This document shows positions 8,691 to 15,841 of a stretch of 32,270 bases of DNA, one piece after another. Position numbers and translations under genes: made by a program. Origin of the DNA: Actinospica durhamensis (GTDB taxonomy: Bacteria > Actinomycetota > Actinomycetes > Streptomycetales > Catenulisporaceae); NCBI RefSeq assembly GCF_018139695.1, contig NZ_JAGSOG010000083.1, forward strand, positions 1-32,270, written 5' to 3'. The notes under the pieces were generated by a model. That model searched no databases, was not told the origin of the DNA, and worked only from the letters and a program-made list of their open reading frames with translations. The first letter of the stretch is position 1; each line of letters opens with the position of its first letter.

Positions 8691-11219
8691 CTATACCCAC
8701 TTCGGCGTCGGCGCAGTGGGGGTTTTCAGGATGGTTCGGGTGGGGCCGCCGTAGAAGCAGTAGTCGCACAGGACGCCGTGGCGCCAGCGTTCGGCGGTGT
8801 CCTCGCTGCCGCCGCCGGCCTTGTAGCCGAGCGGCTTGAGGTTGTGCTCGAGGCTGTCGAGGTACTCGGGGGCGTGGTTGTGGGCGGAGATGACGGGGAC
8901 TTCGATGCAGCGGATCAGCAGGTCGGTGCGGTGGATGCGGGTGCGGCGCTGGCGGCGCCAGGCGGGGACCTTGCGGATTTTGCCGTCGGGGTAGTGCATG
9001 GTGGGGAAGCCGGGGTCGAGGAATATCTCGCGCGGCGCCCAGAAGACGTAGGGGTGGTGGCGGTCGACGACGTCGGTCAGGCCGACGCGCAGGGAGCCTT
9101 CGTAGTACACGAATTCGGGCATCAGGGCGTCGGCCGGGCGGTAGACCTTGCAGGTGACGGTCCAGGTGTCGTTGTAGACGAGGTCGCCGGTCGGGCCGTC
9201 GGCGCGCTGGACGGCGATCGTGGTGGCGGCGGCGGTGAACGGGGTGTCCCGGTGGAGTACGTGGGCCGAGGTGTCGTTGCGCTTGGCGTTCCAGGCTATT
9301 CGGATGCCGAGGGCCGGGTCGAGCAGTGAGGTGACGTTGCTGACCGACAGCTGCACCGGGATCGGGGCGAGGCTGGTCAGCGAGTGGCTGTCGTCGGCGG
9401 ACAGTGCGAAGGCCGGGGCCTTGAAGGCGCCGGCGGCGGGGGCGGGGCCGGTGGTGCTGACCGCGATGTAGGTGGCGAGTTCGCCGCCGGGGGCCGCCGG
9501 GTCGTTCTGCGGCGGGAAGACGACGACGCCGAGGACGTTGAACGCGGTGGTCCACTGCGGCGAGCCGGGGACGGGCGTCGATCCGCTCAGCCCCATCGTG
9601 GTCGAGCTGTCCGGGAACAGCTGGCCCCCGATGTACGTGTCCACGGCGCCGTTGATGGCGCCCTTGAACAGGAACGGGCCGAGCGGGAACAGGTCGCCGA
9701 TCGCGGTCAGGTCCGGCACCGAGAGCGACCAGCTCACCATGACGATGTCGCAGTACGGCGAGCCCTGCCCGTAGATCATGATCGGGCACAGGGAGATGGA
9801 GAAGGTGAACGAGATGCTGCTCTCGTTGAGCGTGATGTGGTCCGGCGGCGGGGGAGTGCCGGTCGAGGGCTCTGGGCCGAAGTAGAGCAGGTTGCCCTCG
9901 AGGGTGAGCGTCAGGCAGGGGTATATGTTCGAGGGTAGATTCGGCGCGGCGGTGCCGGGCTGCGCGACCGCGCCCTGCGCCGCCAGGGACACGTTGCTGA
10001 TCGCGACGCCACCGATCGGGATGACCAGGGTGATCTGGTCGCCGGGCGTGGCGGTGCCGCCGATCTCCAGGACCCACGGCGGGCCGTCCCCGGTGATCTG
10101 CGCGGTTTCGGACACGGCGGTGTGCGGCGGGCTGCCGAACGGGGGCGTGACCTGCGCGGTGATCGTGGGCGAGAGCATCGAGATCGGGCCGGTCATCGTG
10201 ATCTTCGCGCCGGAGCGGCTGACGGTGATCGAGCCGTACTGCAGCCACTGCTGCACGTTGTACGTGGTCAGCGTCTTGTAGAGCTGTTCGGCGATCTTGT
10301 CCGGGGTGTCCCCGGCGACGACGGTGTAGACGATGGGCAGGTCGTCCGGGTCGATGGCCAGCAGCGAGCCGGACAGCTGCTGCGAGGCCGGGCCGTTGAC
10401 CACGGCGCACAGGAAGTCGGAGTCGATCGCGGCGGCGAGGTTCACACCGTCGCCGCCGTGGCCCCCGAAGGTGTAGCCGTCGGGCCCGGTGACGTAGCCG
10501 TCGTTGCCGTACTCGAAGTACAGCGGCGAGGGGGAGGGGGCGGTGATGAGGTTCACCAGTTCGGCGGCGACGCCGGAGGTGTACGGAGACACGTCGCTCG
10601 CCACGTCGAGCACGCCGTCGAGCGGTACGACCACGACGTCTGATACGTCGACGCCGACCTTGAAGCCGTTGAAGTCGACCGTGAACGTGCCCGCCGCGCC
10701 CGGGACGGTGAAGGTGAGCGCGCTCGCCGGGATGGCGTGCAGCGCCGCGTTGAACTTGGCGAGCACCTTACTGTCGGCCAACGCCTTCTGGTAGACGGAG
10801 GGCAGCGGCGGTCCGTAGAGCACGGACACTTCCAGGAAGCTCGCCGACGTCCCGGCCGGGTCCAGCCCGATCGACAGGGAAAGCGGCGTGAGGTCGACGA
10901 CCGGCGGGACGCTCAGGCTCGTGGACAGCGTCACCTGGACCTCGAGCAGGTCGGCCCCGTCCGCGGTGAGCTGGATCGTGCCGGTCGCGGACAGGGCGAG
11001 GTCGATCAGGTTGCCCGCGTTCGCGGTGAAGCTCACCCGCGGCGCGGCCAGCGCGACCGAGCCGGACAGGCCGACCTGGGTGCCGTCCACCGTCACCAGG
11101 TTCGGGACGGTGAACGAGGGCATGGTGACAGCGGCCGTCGCGGCGGCCAGGAACCCGTTCACCGCGTTCGCGGCGATGCTGGTGACTACTGCGAAACCGG
11201 CGGTTCTCTTGTTCGCCAC
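8691..11219 (-). CDS. Uncharacterised 842-residue protein, first gene of the ROCO operon
   Basis: I do not recognise this family. I chose the GTG at 11219 because AGAGGT lies 5 bases upstream. An in-frame GTG at 11300 sits inside a large palindrome with no usable ribosome site. The N-terminus (VANKRTAGFAVV...) has an Ala-rich hydrophobic or amphipathic stretch of about 25 residues that could be a poor signal peptide or a helix. Residues about 30-280 are alternating beta-rich sequence. Their pattern loosely recalls TULIP-type lipid-binding folds, but this is a weak guess. A YTVVAGDTPDKIAEQL segment resembles the GDT modules seen in phage or LysM-like proteins. The C-terminus is more basic (WRRQRRTRIHR) and ends with a CDYC pair. 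It lies 18 bp upstream of the LRR-Roc-COR start, so the two products probably work together. Confidence 0.75.
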   Translation of the reverse strand: MANKRTAGFAVVTSIAANAVNGFLAAATAAVTMPSFTVPNLVTVDGTQVGLSGSVALAAPRVSFTANAGNLIDLALSATGTIQLTADGADLLEVQVTLSTSLSVPPVVDLTPLSLSIGLDPAGTSASFLEVSVLYGPPLPSVYQKALADSKVLAKFNAALHAIPASALTFTVPGAAGTFTVDFNGFKVGVDVSDVVVVPLDGVLDVASDVSPYTSGVAAELVNLITAPSPSPLYFEYGNDGYVTGPDGYTFGGHGGDGVNLAAAIDSDFLCAVVNGPASQQLSGSLLAIDPDDLPIVYTVVAGDTPDKIAEQLYKTLTTYNVQQWLQYGSITVSRSGAKITMTGPISMLSPTITAQVTPPFGSPPHTAVSETAQITGDGPPWVLEIGGTATPGDQITLVIPIGGVAISNVSLAAQGAVAQPGTAAPNLPSNIYPCLTLTLEGNLLYFGPEPSTGTPPPPDHITLNESSISFTFSISLCPIMIYGQGSPYCDIVMVSWSLSVPDLTAIGDLFPLGPFLFKGAINGAVDTYIGGQLFPDSSTTMGLSGSTPVPGSPQWTTAFNVLGVVVFPPQNDPAAPGGELATYIAVSTTGPAPAAGAFKAPAFALSADDSHSLTSLAPIPVQLSVSNVTSLLDPALGIRIAWNAKRNDTSAHVLHRDTPFTAAATTIAVQRADGPTGDLVYNDTWTVTCKVYRPADALMPEFVYYEGSLRVGLTDVVDRHHPYVFWAPREIFLDPGFPTMHYPDGKIRKVPAWRRQRRTRIHRTDLLIRCIEVPVISAHNHAPEYLDSLEHNLKPLGYKAGGGSEDTAERWRHGVLCDYCFYGGPTRTILKTPTAPTPKWV

Positions 11220-11285
11220 ATTCGACCTCTGCGACAGGAAATCCCTGATGAGAAAGCCCGGAAAAGAAGGCTGTGAAAACGCGGA

Positions 11286-11323
11286 ATGGCAGATAGGCAC
11301 TCCCGGGAGTACTTATCTACCAT
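11286..11323. promoter_or_regulatory. 38-bp imperfect palindrome upstream of the ROCO operon
   Basis: A dyad with 16 of 19 base pairs matching, centred between 11304 and 11305. The core ACTCCCGGGAGT is perfect, and the outer arms are ATGGCAGATA and TATCTACCAT. It ends 67 bp before the GTG start at 11219. It is either an operator or a strong leader hairpin. It overlaps the alternative GTG at 11300 and so argues against that start. Confidence 0.7.
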
Positions 11324-11419
11324 ACGAGTTCCGTGTGGGAGACCCGCCGCGCCCGCCACTGTAGCGGACCCGGTACGGGCTGTCGATGACGCAGTGGTCT
11401 GAGTAACGATGCGCGACCC

Positions 11420-11474
11420 GGGGAGGTCGCGGGGCTGTCGCGGGGAGGTCGTGGGGCAGCCGTGGGGCTGTCGC
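11420..11474. repeat. 11-bp tandem repeat, five copies
   Basis: Five consecutive 11-bp units start at 11420, 11431, 11442, 11453 and 11464. All begin GGGG and most end GTCGC or GTCGT. Units 1 and 3 are nearly identical, and units 2 and 5 are identical. The array lies in the non-coding gap 11220-11736, where I found no gene. Confidence 0.75.
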
Positions 11475-11687
11475 GGGCCGGACCGGCCGAGCGGAATACG
11501 CCGCCGAAGTGCCTGGCCGCAGCCGGATGTGCATGCTGGTCCCGGGCCGCTCGACGGTGTTCATCCGCTGCTCGTGGGTCGGTTCAGTCCGCAGAGGTTC
11601 GACCCGTCGGTCGCGGTCGACGACCATGCCGTCCTCGCGCCGCGGCCGTCGCACCGCCGCCGATCCGCGGTCGGCACCGTGGGCGGC

Positions 11688-11707
11688 GTCGGGCTGAGTA
11701 GCCCGAC
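11688..11707 (-). terminator. Hairpin downstream of the small secreted protein gene
   Basis: An 8-bp perfect stem (11688-11695 with 11700-11707) and a GAGT loop, 29 bp past the stop of the 11737-12084 gene. It would separate that gene from the ROCO operon, which lies further along the same strand. Confidence 0.6.
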
Positions 11708-11736
11708 CAGCCGCCCGCCGGCCGCCGGCCTCGGGA

Positions 11737-12084
11737 TCAGTCGACCGGGAAGAGCACCGACCTGGAGTCCGGGAACGGGATGTACGTGGTCGAGTGGGCA
11801 AACACCTTGAAGGCCGCGCCGTTGCAGCCCGGGAGGGTGAAGACGTAGGCGTCGCGGTCGGTGAGGTTGGAGATCGGGCCGGCGACGTTCTGCGCGTTGA
11901 TCGCGAGGCAACGGTCGTTGGGCGGGTTCACCAGCGCCTGCTGGCCGTCGTTGTGGTTCCAGTACAGGAACTGGCCCGTCGCGCGGGGCTGCGGCTTCGA
12001 TTCGGCGTAGGCGAGGCCGGCCGGGGCCGCGAGGGCGAAGGCGCCGGCGAGGCCGACCGCGGCGAGAGGGCGGGAGATGCGCAT
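11737..12084 (-). CDS. Small secreted protein of unknown function
   Basis: A 115-residue precursor. The ATG at 12084 follows an AAAGGAAG ribosome site. Residues 1-27 form a clear Sec signal peptide (MRISR n-region, Ala-rich core, AYA cleavage site before ESK). The mature protein of about 88 residues is rich in aromatic residues and Asn. It has exactly two cysteines (Cys59 and Cys87), which probably form one disulfide. The motif run GQFLYWNHNDGQQ at the N-terminus of the mature part looks like a compact beta domain. I know no function for it. It is monocistronic: a hairpin follows, and a 404-bp non-coding gap with several small dyads precedes it. Confidence 0.75.
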   Translation of the reverse strand: MRISRPLAAVGLAGAFALAAPAGLAYAESKPQPRATGQFLYWNHNDGQQALVNPPNDRCLAINAQNVAGPISNLTDRDAYVFTLPGCNGAAFKVFAHSTTYIPFPDSRSVLFPVD

Positions 12085-12488
12085 GGCTGGGGGCTTCCTT
12101 TCGAGGTGAGGGTGGCGGAGTTCCGCCGGGCGGGTTCTCCCCTTGGCCCGATCGAGATACTCCGATAATCACACCAAGGTGTAGATGGACCAGGCCCCGT
12201 GTTGCCGACCCCGTGACGGGGTGTTAGACGCGATGCCTGAAGGATGGTCAGCAGGCGCGCGCCCGCCGTGCCGGGAACGGCGGTTCCCGGTCTGGCGAGC
12301 GCAATTCGGGCGCGATACAGTCGTGGTGGCAGTCACACCTGCCTGATCCGAGTTGCTCCGACCCGGCGTCGGCGGTAGCGCTCGAGGACAAGAGCGGCGC
12401 AGCCCTCGTGTGGTGTTGACCTTCCCCCACTCCATCGTGACCAGCGGTGGCCAGGGCGCCGGGCCGAGGCTGCCGGATCGAGGGCGCG
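12085..12488. promoter_or_regulatory. Divergent intergenic region with three small dyads
   Basis: A 404-bp gap between divergent genes, with no convincing coding region. It holds three inverted repeats: ACACCAAGGTGT at 12171-12182, ACCCCGTGACGGGGT at 12208-12222, and an 8-bp-armed repeat CCGGGAAC...GTTCCCGG at 12271-12290. Any of them could be an operator or a leader hairpin. I see no convincing -35/-10 pair. Confidence 0.5.
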
Positions 12489-13091
12489 ATGTCGCACGAC
12501 AAGATCAAGGAAGCGGCGCGTCGGCGGATGGCGGCGACGGGTGAGTCGTATGCCGCCGCACGGCGCCACGTCCTGGCGCAGTACCGGGCCGCGGGGGCCG
12601 GGGGCGAAGAAGGCGGCGGGAACGGCACGCCGCCCGGGCAGCCGCCGACCCGACCCGAGACGACCCCACCGGCGCCGACCGGAGCGCCGCAGCGGTTCGC
12701 GATCAGCTACGACGGGATGGGCCGGTTCTCCCGGTGGGCCGACACCGCGCTCGGCGGCGGTCCGGACGGTGGCCGCGTCGAGATCCACGCCGACGAACTC
12801 AGGCTCCGGATGGCCGACTTCGCCGTCGACGTACCGCGCGCGTCGGTGCGCGCGGTGGCTGCGTCGTCCTTGCGCACCCGGGGCACGATCGGCGTGCACA
12901 GCCGCCGCGGCTCGTGGCTGGCGAACGGTTCCGCGCACGGTCTGGTGGAGATCACCATCGACCCTCCCTGCCGCACCGAACGCTGCCTGTCCAGCTTCTT
13001 CGCCCGGATGGAGGTGAAGGCGCTGATCGTGAGCCTGGTCGAGCCGGACGGCTTCATCGCCGCCGCTCGGGGATGGCTGACGCCGCGTTAG
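12489..13091 (+). CDS. Uncharacterised actinobacterial protein with conserved N-terminal helical motif
   Basis: A 200-residue cytoplasmic protein with no signal peptide or membrane segment. The ATG at 12489 begins MSHDKIKEAARRRMAATGESYAAARRHVL. A basic helix of this kind (K-x-x-A-R-R-x-M-x-x-T-G-E-x-Y-x-x-A-R-R) heads many unrelated actinobacterial proteins. A Gly/Pro-rich linker (about 35-65) follows. A compact C-terminal domain (about 70-200) is rich in beta strands and begins RFAISYDGMGRFSRW. In-frame starts further upstream lack this motif. The function is unknown. A small hairpin lies 11 bp downstream. Confidence 0.8.
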   Translation: MSHDKIKEAARRRMAATGESYAAARRHVLAQYRAAGAGGEEGGGNGTPPGQPPTRPETTPPAPTGAPQRFAISYDGMGRFSRWADTALGGGPDGGRVEIHADELRLRMADFAVDVPRASVRAVAASSLRTRGTIGVHSRRGSWLANGSAHGLVEITIDPPCRTERCLSSFFARMEVKALIVSLVEPDGFIAAARGWLTPR

Positions 13092-13102
13092 CATCGGGGA
13101 CG

Positions 13103-13119
13103 CGGGGCCTGACGCCCCG
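13103..13119 (+). terminator. Short hairpin after the 12489-13091 gene
   Basis: A 6-bp GC stem (CGGGGC, 13103-13108; GCCCCG, 13114-13119) with a 5-base loop, 11 bp past the stop codon. Just after it, GTTCGGCCGTCCG occurs twice (13126-13138 and 13150-13162). Confidence 0.45.
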
Positions 13120-13192
13120 TTCGGCGTTCGGCCGTCCGGCGATTGGGCCGTTCGGCCGTCCGTGCGGGCGCGGGCGCCGGCGGGGGCAGAGG

Positions 13193-13612
13193 ATGAGCGT
13201 TGTGTGCCCACGAGATCGGGAGCAGAAGTTGTCAGAGCTGACGTCCATCCCCAGCGCCCACGGATTCGCCGAGACGGTGACGCGGGTCGAACAGCAGATC
13301 GCCGCGCGCGGTGCGACGGTCTTCGCGCGCTTCGACCACGCCGCGAACGCGCGCGAGGCCGGCCTGCACATGCCGCCGACGACGGTGCTGGTCTTCGGCG
13401 CGGCGCGCGGCGGCACGCCGGTGATGAACGCGAGCCCGGACCTGGCCTACGAGCTGCCGCTGAGGCTGCTCGTCCGGCAGCACGAGGATCAGGTCGAGCT
13501 GCTGTACCGCTCGATCGACGCGTGGGCGGCGCAGTACGGCGTGCCGGCCCAGGTGATCGCGCCGTTGCGCCTGGTGGAGAAGGTCGCCGCCGCCGCTGCC
13601 GCAGCGGACTGA
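13193..13612 (+). CDS. DUF302 family protein
   Basis: A 139-residue protein matching the DUF302 pattern: GFAETVTRVEQQIAARGATVFARFDHAANAREAGL, then PPTTVLVFGAARGGTPVM and a LPLRLLV segment. The family is widespread and thought to bind small ligands or metals, but its role is undefined. The start is uncertain. ATG at 13193 abuts its AGAGG sequence. An in-frame TTG at 13229 has GGGAG six bases upstream and gives a product that begins at the usual family start. The protein has no signal peptide. It appears monocistronic, and an efflux operon with its own promoter follows. Confidence 0.82.
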   Translation: MSVVCPRDREQKLSELTSIPSAHGFAETVTRVEQQIAARGATVFARFDHAANAREAGLHMPPTTVLVFGAARGGTPVMNASPDLAYELPLRLLVRQHEDQVELLYRSIDAWAAQYGVPAQVIAPLRLVEKVAAAAAAAD

Positions 13613-13657
13613 TTTCAGAGTTCTGAGCTGGGCGGGCTCGGCCAGGCCCCGTGGCAG

Positions 13658-13712
13658 TTGACTAGACAGACCTGTCTGTATAAAGTACCGGCAGAGGTAG
13701 ACAGACCTGTCT
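13658..13712 (+). promoter_or_regulatory. MFS promoter with two TetR-type operators
   Basis: The -35 TTGACT (13658-13663) and -10 TAAAGT (13681-13686) are 17 bases apart. A perfect dyad AGACAG-AC-CTGTCT lies between them at 13664-13677. The identical 14-mer recurs at 13699-13712, 35 bp downstream, at or after the transcription start. A related site precedes the TetR gene at 15110. Position and repetition make these the operators of the regulator encoded at 15158. Confidence 0.88.
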
Positions 13713-13736
13713 TTTCAATCCCTCGAGGAGCCTACC

Positions 13737-15101
13737 GTGACCGACACCGCCTCCGTCCCCAGAGTCAGCTCCCCGCCCGCCGAGCGCGGGCACCCCTGGG
13801 TCGACGGCCGGGTGCGACCCCTCCCGCTGCGCACCGCCGAAGCCGTCCCCGGCTCGGCCACCACCGTCGCCGACACGGTCACCACCGCCGACGTCACCGA
13901 CACCGCGCGGGCCTCGCGGTTCCCGCGGCTGTCCGGGCGGCCCGCGATCTTCCTGCTCGCCTCGCTGGTGGTCACGGCGCTGGCCTCCTCCGCCGCGCCC
14001 ACCCCGCTCTACGCGATCTACCAGGCGCGCTGGGGCTTCAGCCCGATCACCACCACCGTCGTCTTCGGCGTCTACGCGCTGGCCGTGCTGGTCTCGCTGC
14101 TGACGCTCGGCAAGCTCTCCGACCACCTCGGCCGCCGGCCGGTGCTGCTGGCCGCGCTCGTGGTGCAGGCCGCCTCGCTGGTGTTGTTCACCACCGCGGA
14201 CGGCGTGCCCGAGCTGCTGGCGGCCCGGGTGATCCAGGGCCTGTCCACCGGCGCGGCCCTCGGCGCGATCGGCGCCGGCATGCTCGACATCGACCGGGAG
14301 CGCGGTACCTTCGCCAACGCCGTCTCGCCCGGGATGGGCACCGGCAGCGGCGCGCTGATCTCGGCCCTGTTCGTGCGCTACCTGCCGGCTCCGACGCACC
14401 TGATCTACTTCGCCCTGCTCGGCGTCCTCGCACTCCAGGCTCTCGGAGTCGTGCTGATGCGCGAGACCGTGACGCGCAAGCCCGGTGCGCTGGCCACGCT
14501 CGTCCCCGAGATCCGGCTCCCGCGTGAGCTGCGCGGATCGATGCTGGTCGCGGCTCCGGTGCTGTTCGCGGTGTGGGCGGTGGCGGGCCTGTACGGCGCG
14601 CTCGGCCCGGCCCTGGTGAACACGCTGACCGGCTCGCCCGACACCGTGCTGGGCTCGGCGAGCCTGACCGCACTGGCCGGTACGGCGGTCGTCGCGGTCA
14701 TCGCGCTGCGCCGCGCGCAGGCCAGGACCGTCATGCTGACCGGCATCCTCGCCCTGGTCGGCGGTGTGGCGGTGACGCTGCTCGCCCTCGACATCCGTTC
14801 GCTCGCGCTGTTCTTCGTCGGCACGGTGGTGAGCGGGGTCGGCTTCGGCAGCGGCTTCCAGGGCGGCATCCGCACGGTGGTCCCGCAGGCTCGGCCGCAC
14901 GAGCGCTCGGGCGTGCTGTCCCTGCTCTACACCATCTCCTACCTGGGCATGGGCCTGCCCGCGGTGATCGCCGGCTTCCTGGTCGTGCACGGCGGCGGCC
15001 TGGTCACCACGTCCTACGAGTACGGCGCGGCCGTGATCGTGCTGGCGGCCGCGGCCCTGGCCGGACTGCTGCGCGGCCGGCCGTCGGCGGAACTACACTA
15101 G
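13737..15101 (+). CDS. MFS transporter, probable drug or metabolite exporter
   Basis: A 454-residue major facilitator protein. The GTG at 13737 follows a GAGGAG ribosome site. A hydrophilic N-terminal tail of about 57 residues precedes TM1 (RPAIFLLASLVVTALASSAAPTPLYAIYQ). The cytoplasmic motif A between TM2 and TM3 is visible as GKLSDHLGRRPVLL, with Asp and Arg intact. About 12 hydrophobic segments follow, as in proton-driven exporters. Two copies of a TetR operator sit in its promoter, and the TetR gene follows 56 bp downstream, so export is probably induced by the regulator's ligand. The downstream hydroxylase and methyltransferase genes suggest an aromatic metabolite, but the substrate is inferred. 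Confidence 0.9.
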   Translation: MTDTASVPRVSSPPAERGHPWVDGRVRPLPLRTAEAVPGSATTVADTVTTADVTDTARASRFPRLSGRPAIFLLASLVVTALASSAAPTPLYAIYQARWGFSPITTTVVFGVYALAVLVSLLTLGKLSDHLGRRPVLLAALVVQAASLVLFTTADGVPELLAARVIQGLSTGAALGAIGAGMLDIDRERGTFANAVSPGMGTGSGALISALFVRYLPAPTHLIYFALLGVLALQALGVVLMRETVTRKPGALATLVPEIRLPRELRGSMLVAAPVLFAVWAVAGLYGALGPALVNTLTGSPDTVLGSASLTALAGTAVVAVIALRRAQARTVMLTGILALVGGVAVTLLALDIRSLALFFVGTVVSGVGFGSGFQGGIRTVVPQARPHERSGVLSLLYTISYLGMGLPAVIAGFLVVHGGGLVTTSYEYGAAVIVLAAAALAGLLRGRPSAELH

Positions 15102-15109
15102 AGGTGACT

Positions 15110-15123
15110 AGACAGGTCAGTCT
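15110..15123 (+). promoter_or_regulatory. Third TetR-type operator, upstream of the tetR gene
   Basis: AGACAG-GT-CAGTCT matches the two upstream operators in 13 of 14 bases outside the central pair rule: the left arm is identical and the right arm has one change (CTGTCT to CAGTCT). It lies between the MFS stop and the TetR start, which suggests autoregulation. Confidence 0.75.
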
Positions 15124-15157
15124 GTTCAGTGTTCCGTCCTATCAGGAGGTGTTCCCG

Positions 15158-15745
15158 ATGGCTGTCCGGAGCGAGGTCAGGGGCTCGGCGCGGGAGCGTC
15201 TGTTGGCCGCGGCCGACGAGCTCTTCTACGAGGAAGGCGTGCGCACCGTCGGCATCGACCGGGTGATCGAGCACGCGGGTGTGGCGAAGGCGTCGCTCTA
15301 CAACACCTTCGGCAGCAAGGAGGCGCTCATCCGCGCCTACCTCGATCGGCGGCACGAGCGGATCACCGCCCGCGTCGCCGGGCACATCGCCCGCTACGAC
15401 ACCCCGCGCGAGCGCCTGCTCGCGGTCTTCGAGGCGCAGCGCGAACTGGCCGAGGAGCAGGGCTTCCGGGGCTGCGCGTTCGTCCGGGCCAGTGCCGAGG
15501 CCCATGCCGGGGACCAGGTCGAGCAGGCCTCCTCCGACTACCGGGCCTGGGTCCGCGCGCTGTTCACCGACCTCGCCGCGCAGACCGGCGTGGCCGATCC
15601 GGTGGCCCTTGGCCGCCGGATGCACCTGCTCTACGACGGCGGCAGCCTCTCGGCCCGGATGGACCACGACCCCTCCGCCTACACGGTCTCCCGGTCCACC
15701 GCCGAGACGCTGCTCGACCTCGCGCTGGCGCAGTCGAACAGATGA
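15158..15745 (+). CDS. TetR/AcrR family transcriptional regulator
   Basis: A 195-residue regulator. The ATG at 15158 follows a strong AGGAGGT site. Residues about 10-55 form the TetR DNA-binding domain: RERLLAAADELFYEEGVRTVGIDRVIEHAGVAKASLYNTFGSKEALIRAYL, with the classic A-x-x-x-LY-x-xF-x-sKE helix-turn-helix. The C-terminal ligand domain is Ala-rich and has a single Cys in the GFRGCAFVRA segment. It should bind the three AGACAG-CTGTCT dyads around it, repressing the MFS exporter and itself until a ligand binds. Confidence 0.92.
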   Translation: MAVRSEVRGSARERLLAAADELFYEEGVRTVGIDRVIEHAGVAKASLYNTFGSKEALIRAYLDRRHERITARVAGHIARYDTPRERLLAVFEAQRELAEEQGFRGCAFVRASAEAHAGDQVEQASSDYRAWVRALFTDLAAQTGVADPVALGRRMHLLYDGGSLSARMDHDPSAYTVSRSTAETLLDLALAQSNR

Positions 15746-15841
15746 CTGTCATTCGTGCATTCATACACGTGGCGGTGCGACGCACCCTTTCAGCCTAGTA
15801 GATAGTTGTCTGGGTGATTCGCGCCGATATGATCCCGCTTC

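Noticed and set aside
11220-11300. Alternative start of the 842-residue protein at GTG 11300
   Set aside because: GTG 11300 lies inside the 38-bp palindrome and has no spaced ribosome site. The 27 extra residues add nothing recognisable.
13662-14990. 442-codon minus-strand frame opposite the MFS gene
   Set aside because: It is antisense to a gene with clear transmembrane segments and motif A; its composition is Gly/Arg/Asp-rich.
15795-15812. AGATAG...TGTCT as a fourth TetR operator before the hydroxylase gene
   Set aside because: The spacing is two bases shorter than in the three other sites and one arm has a mismatch, so it is too weak to claim.
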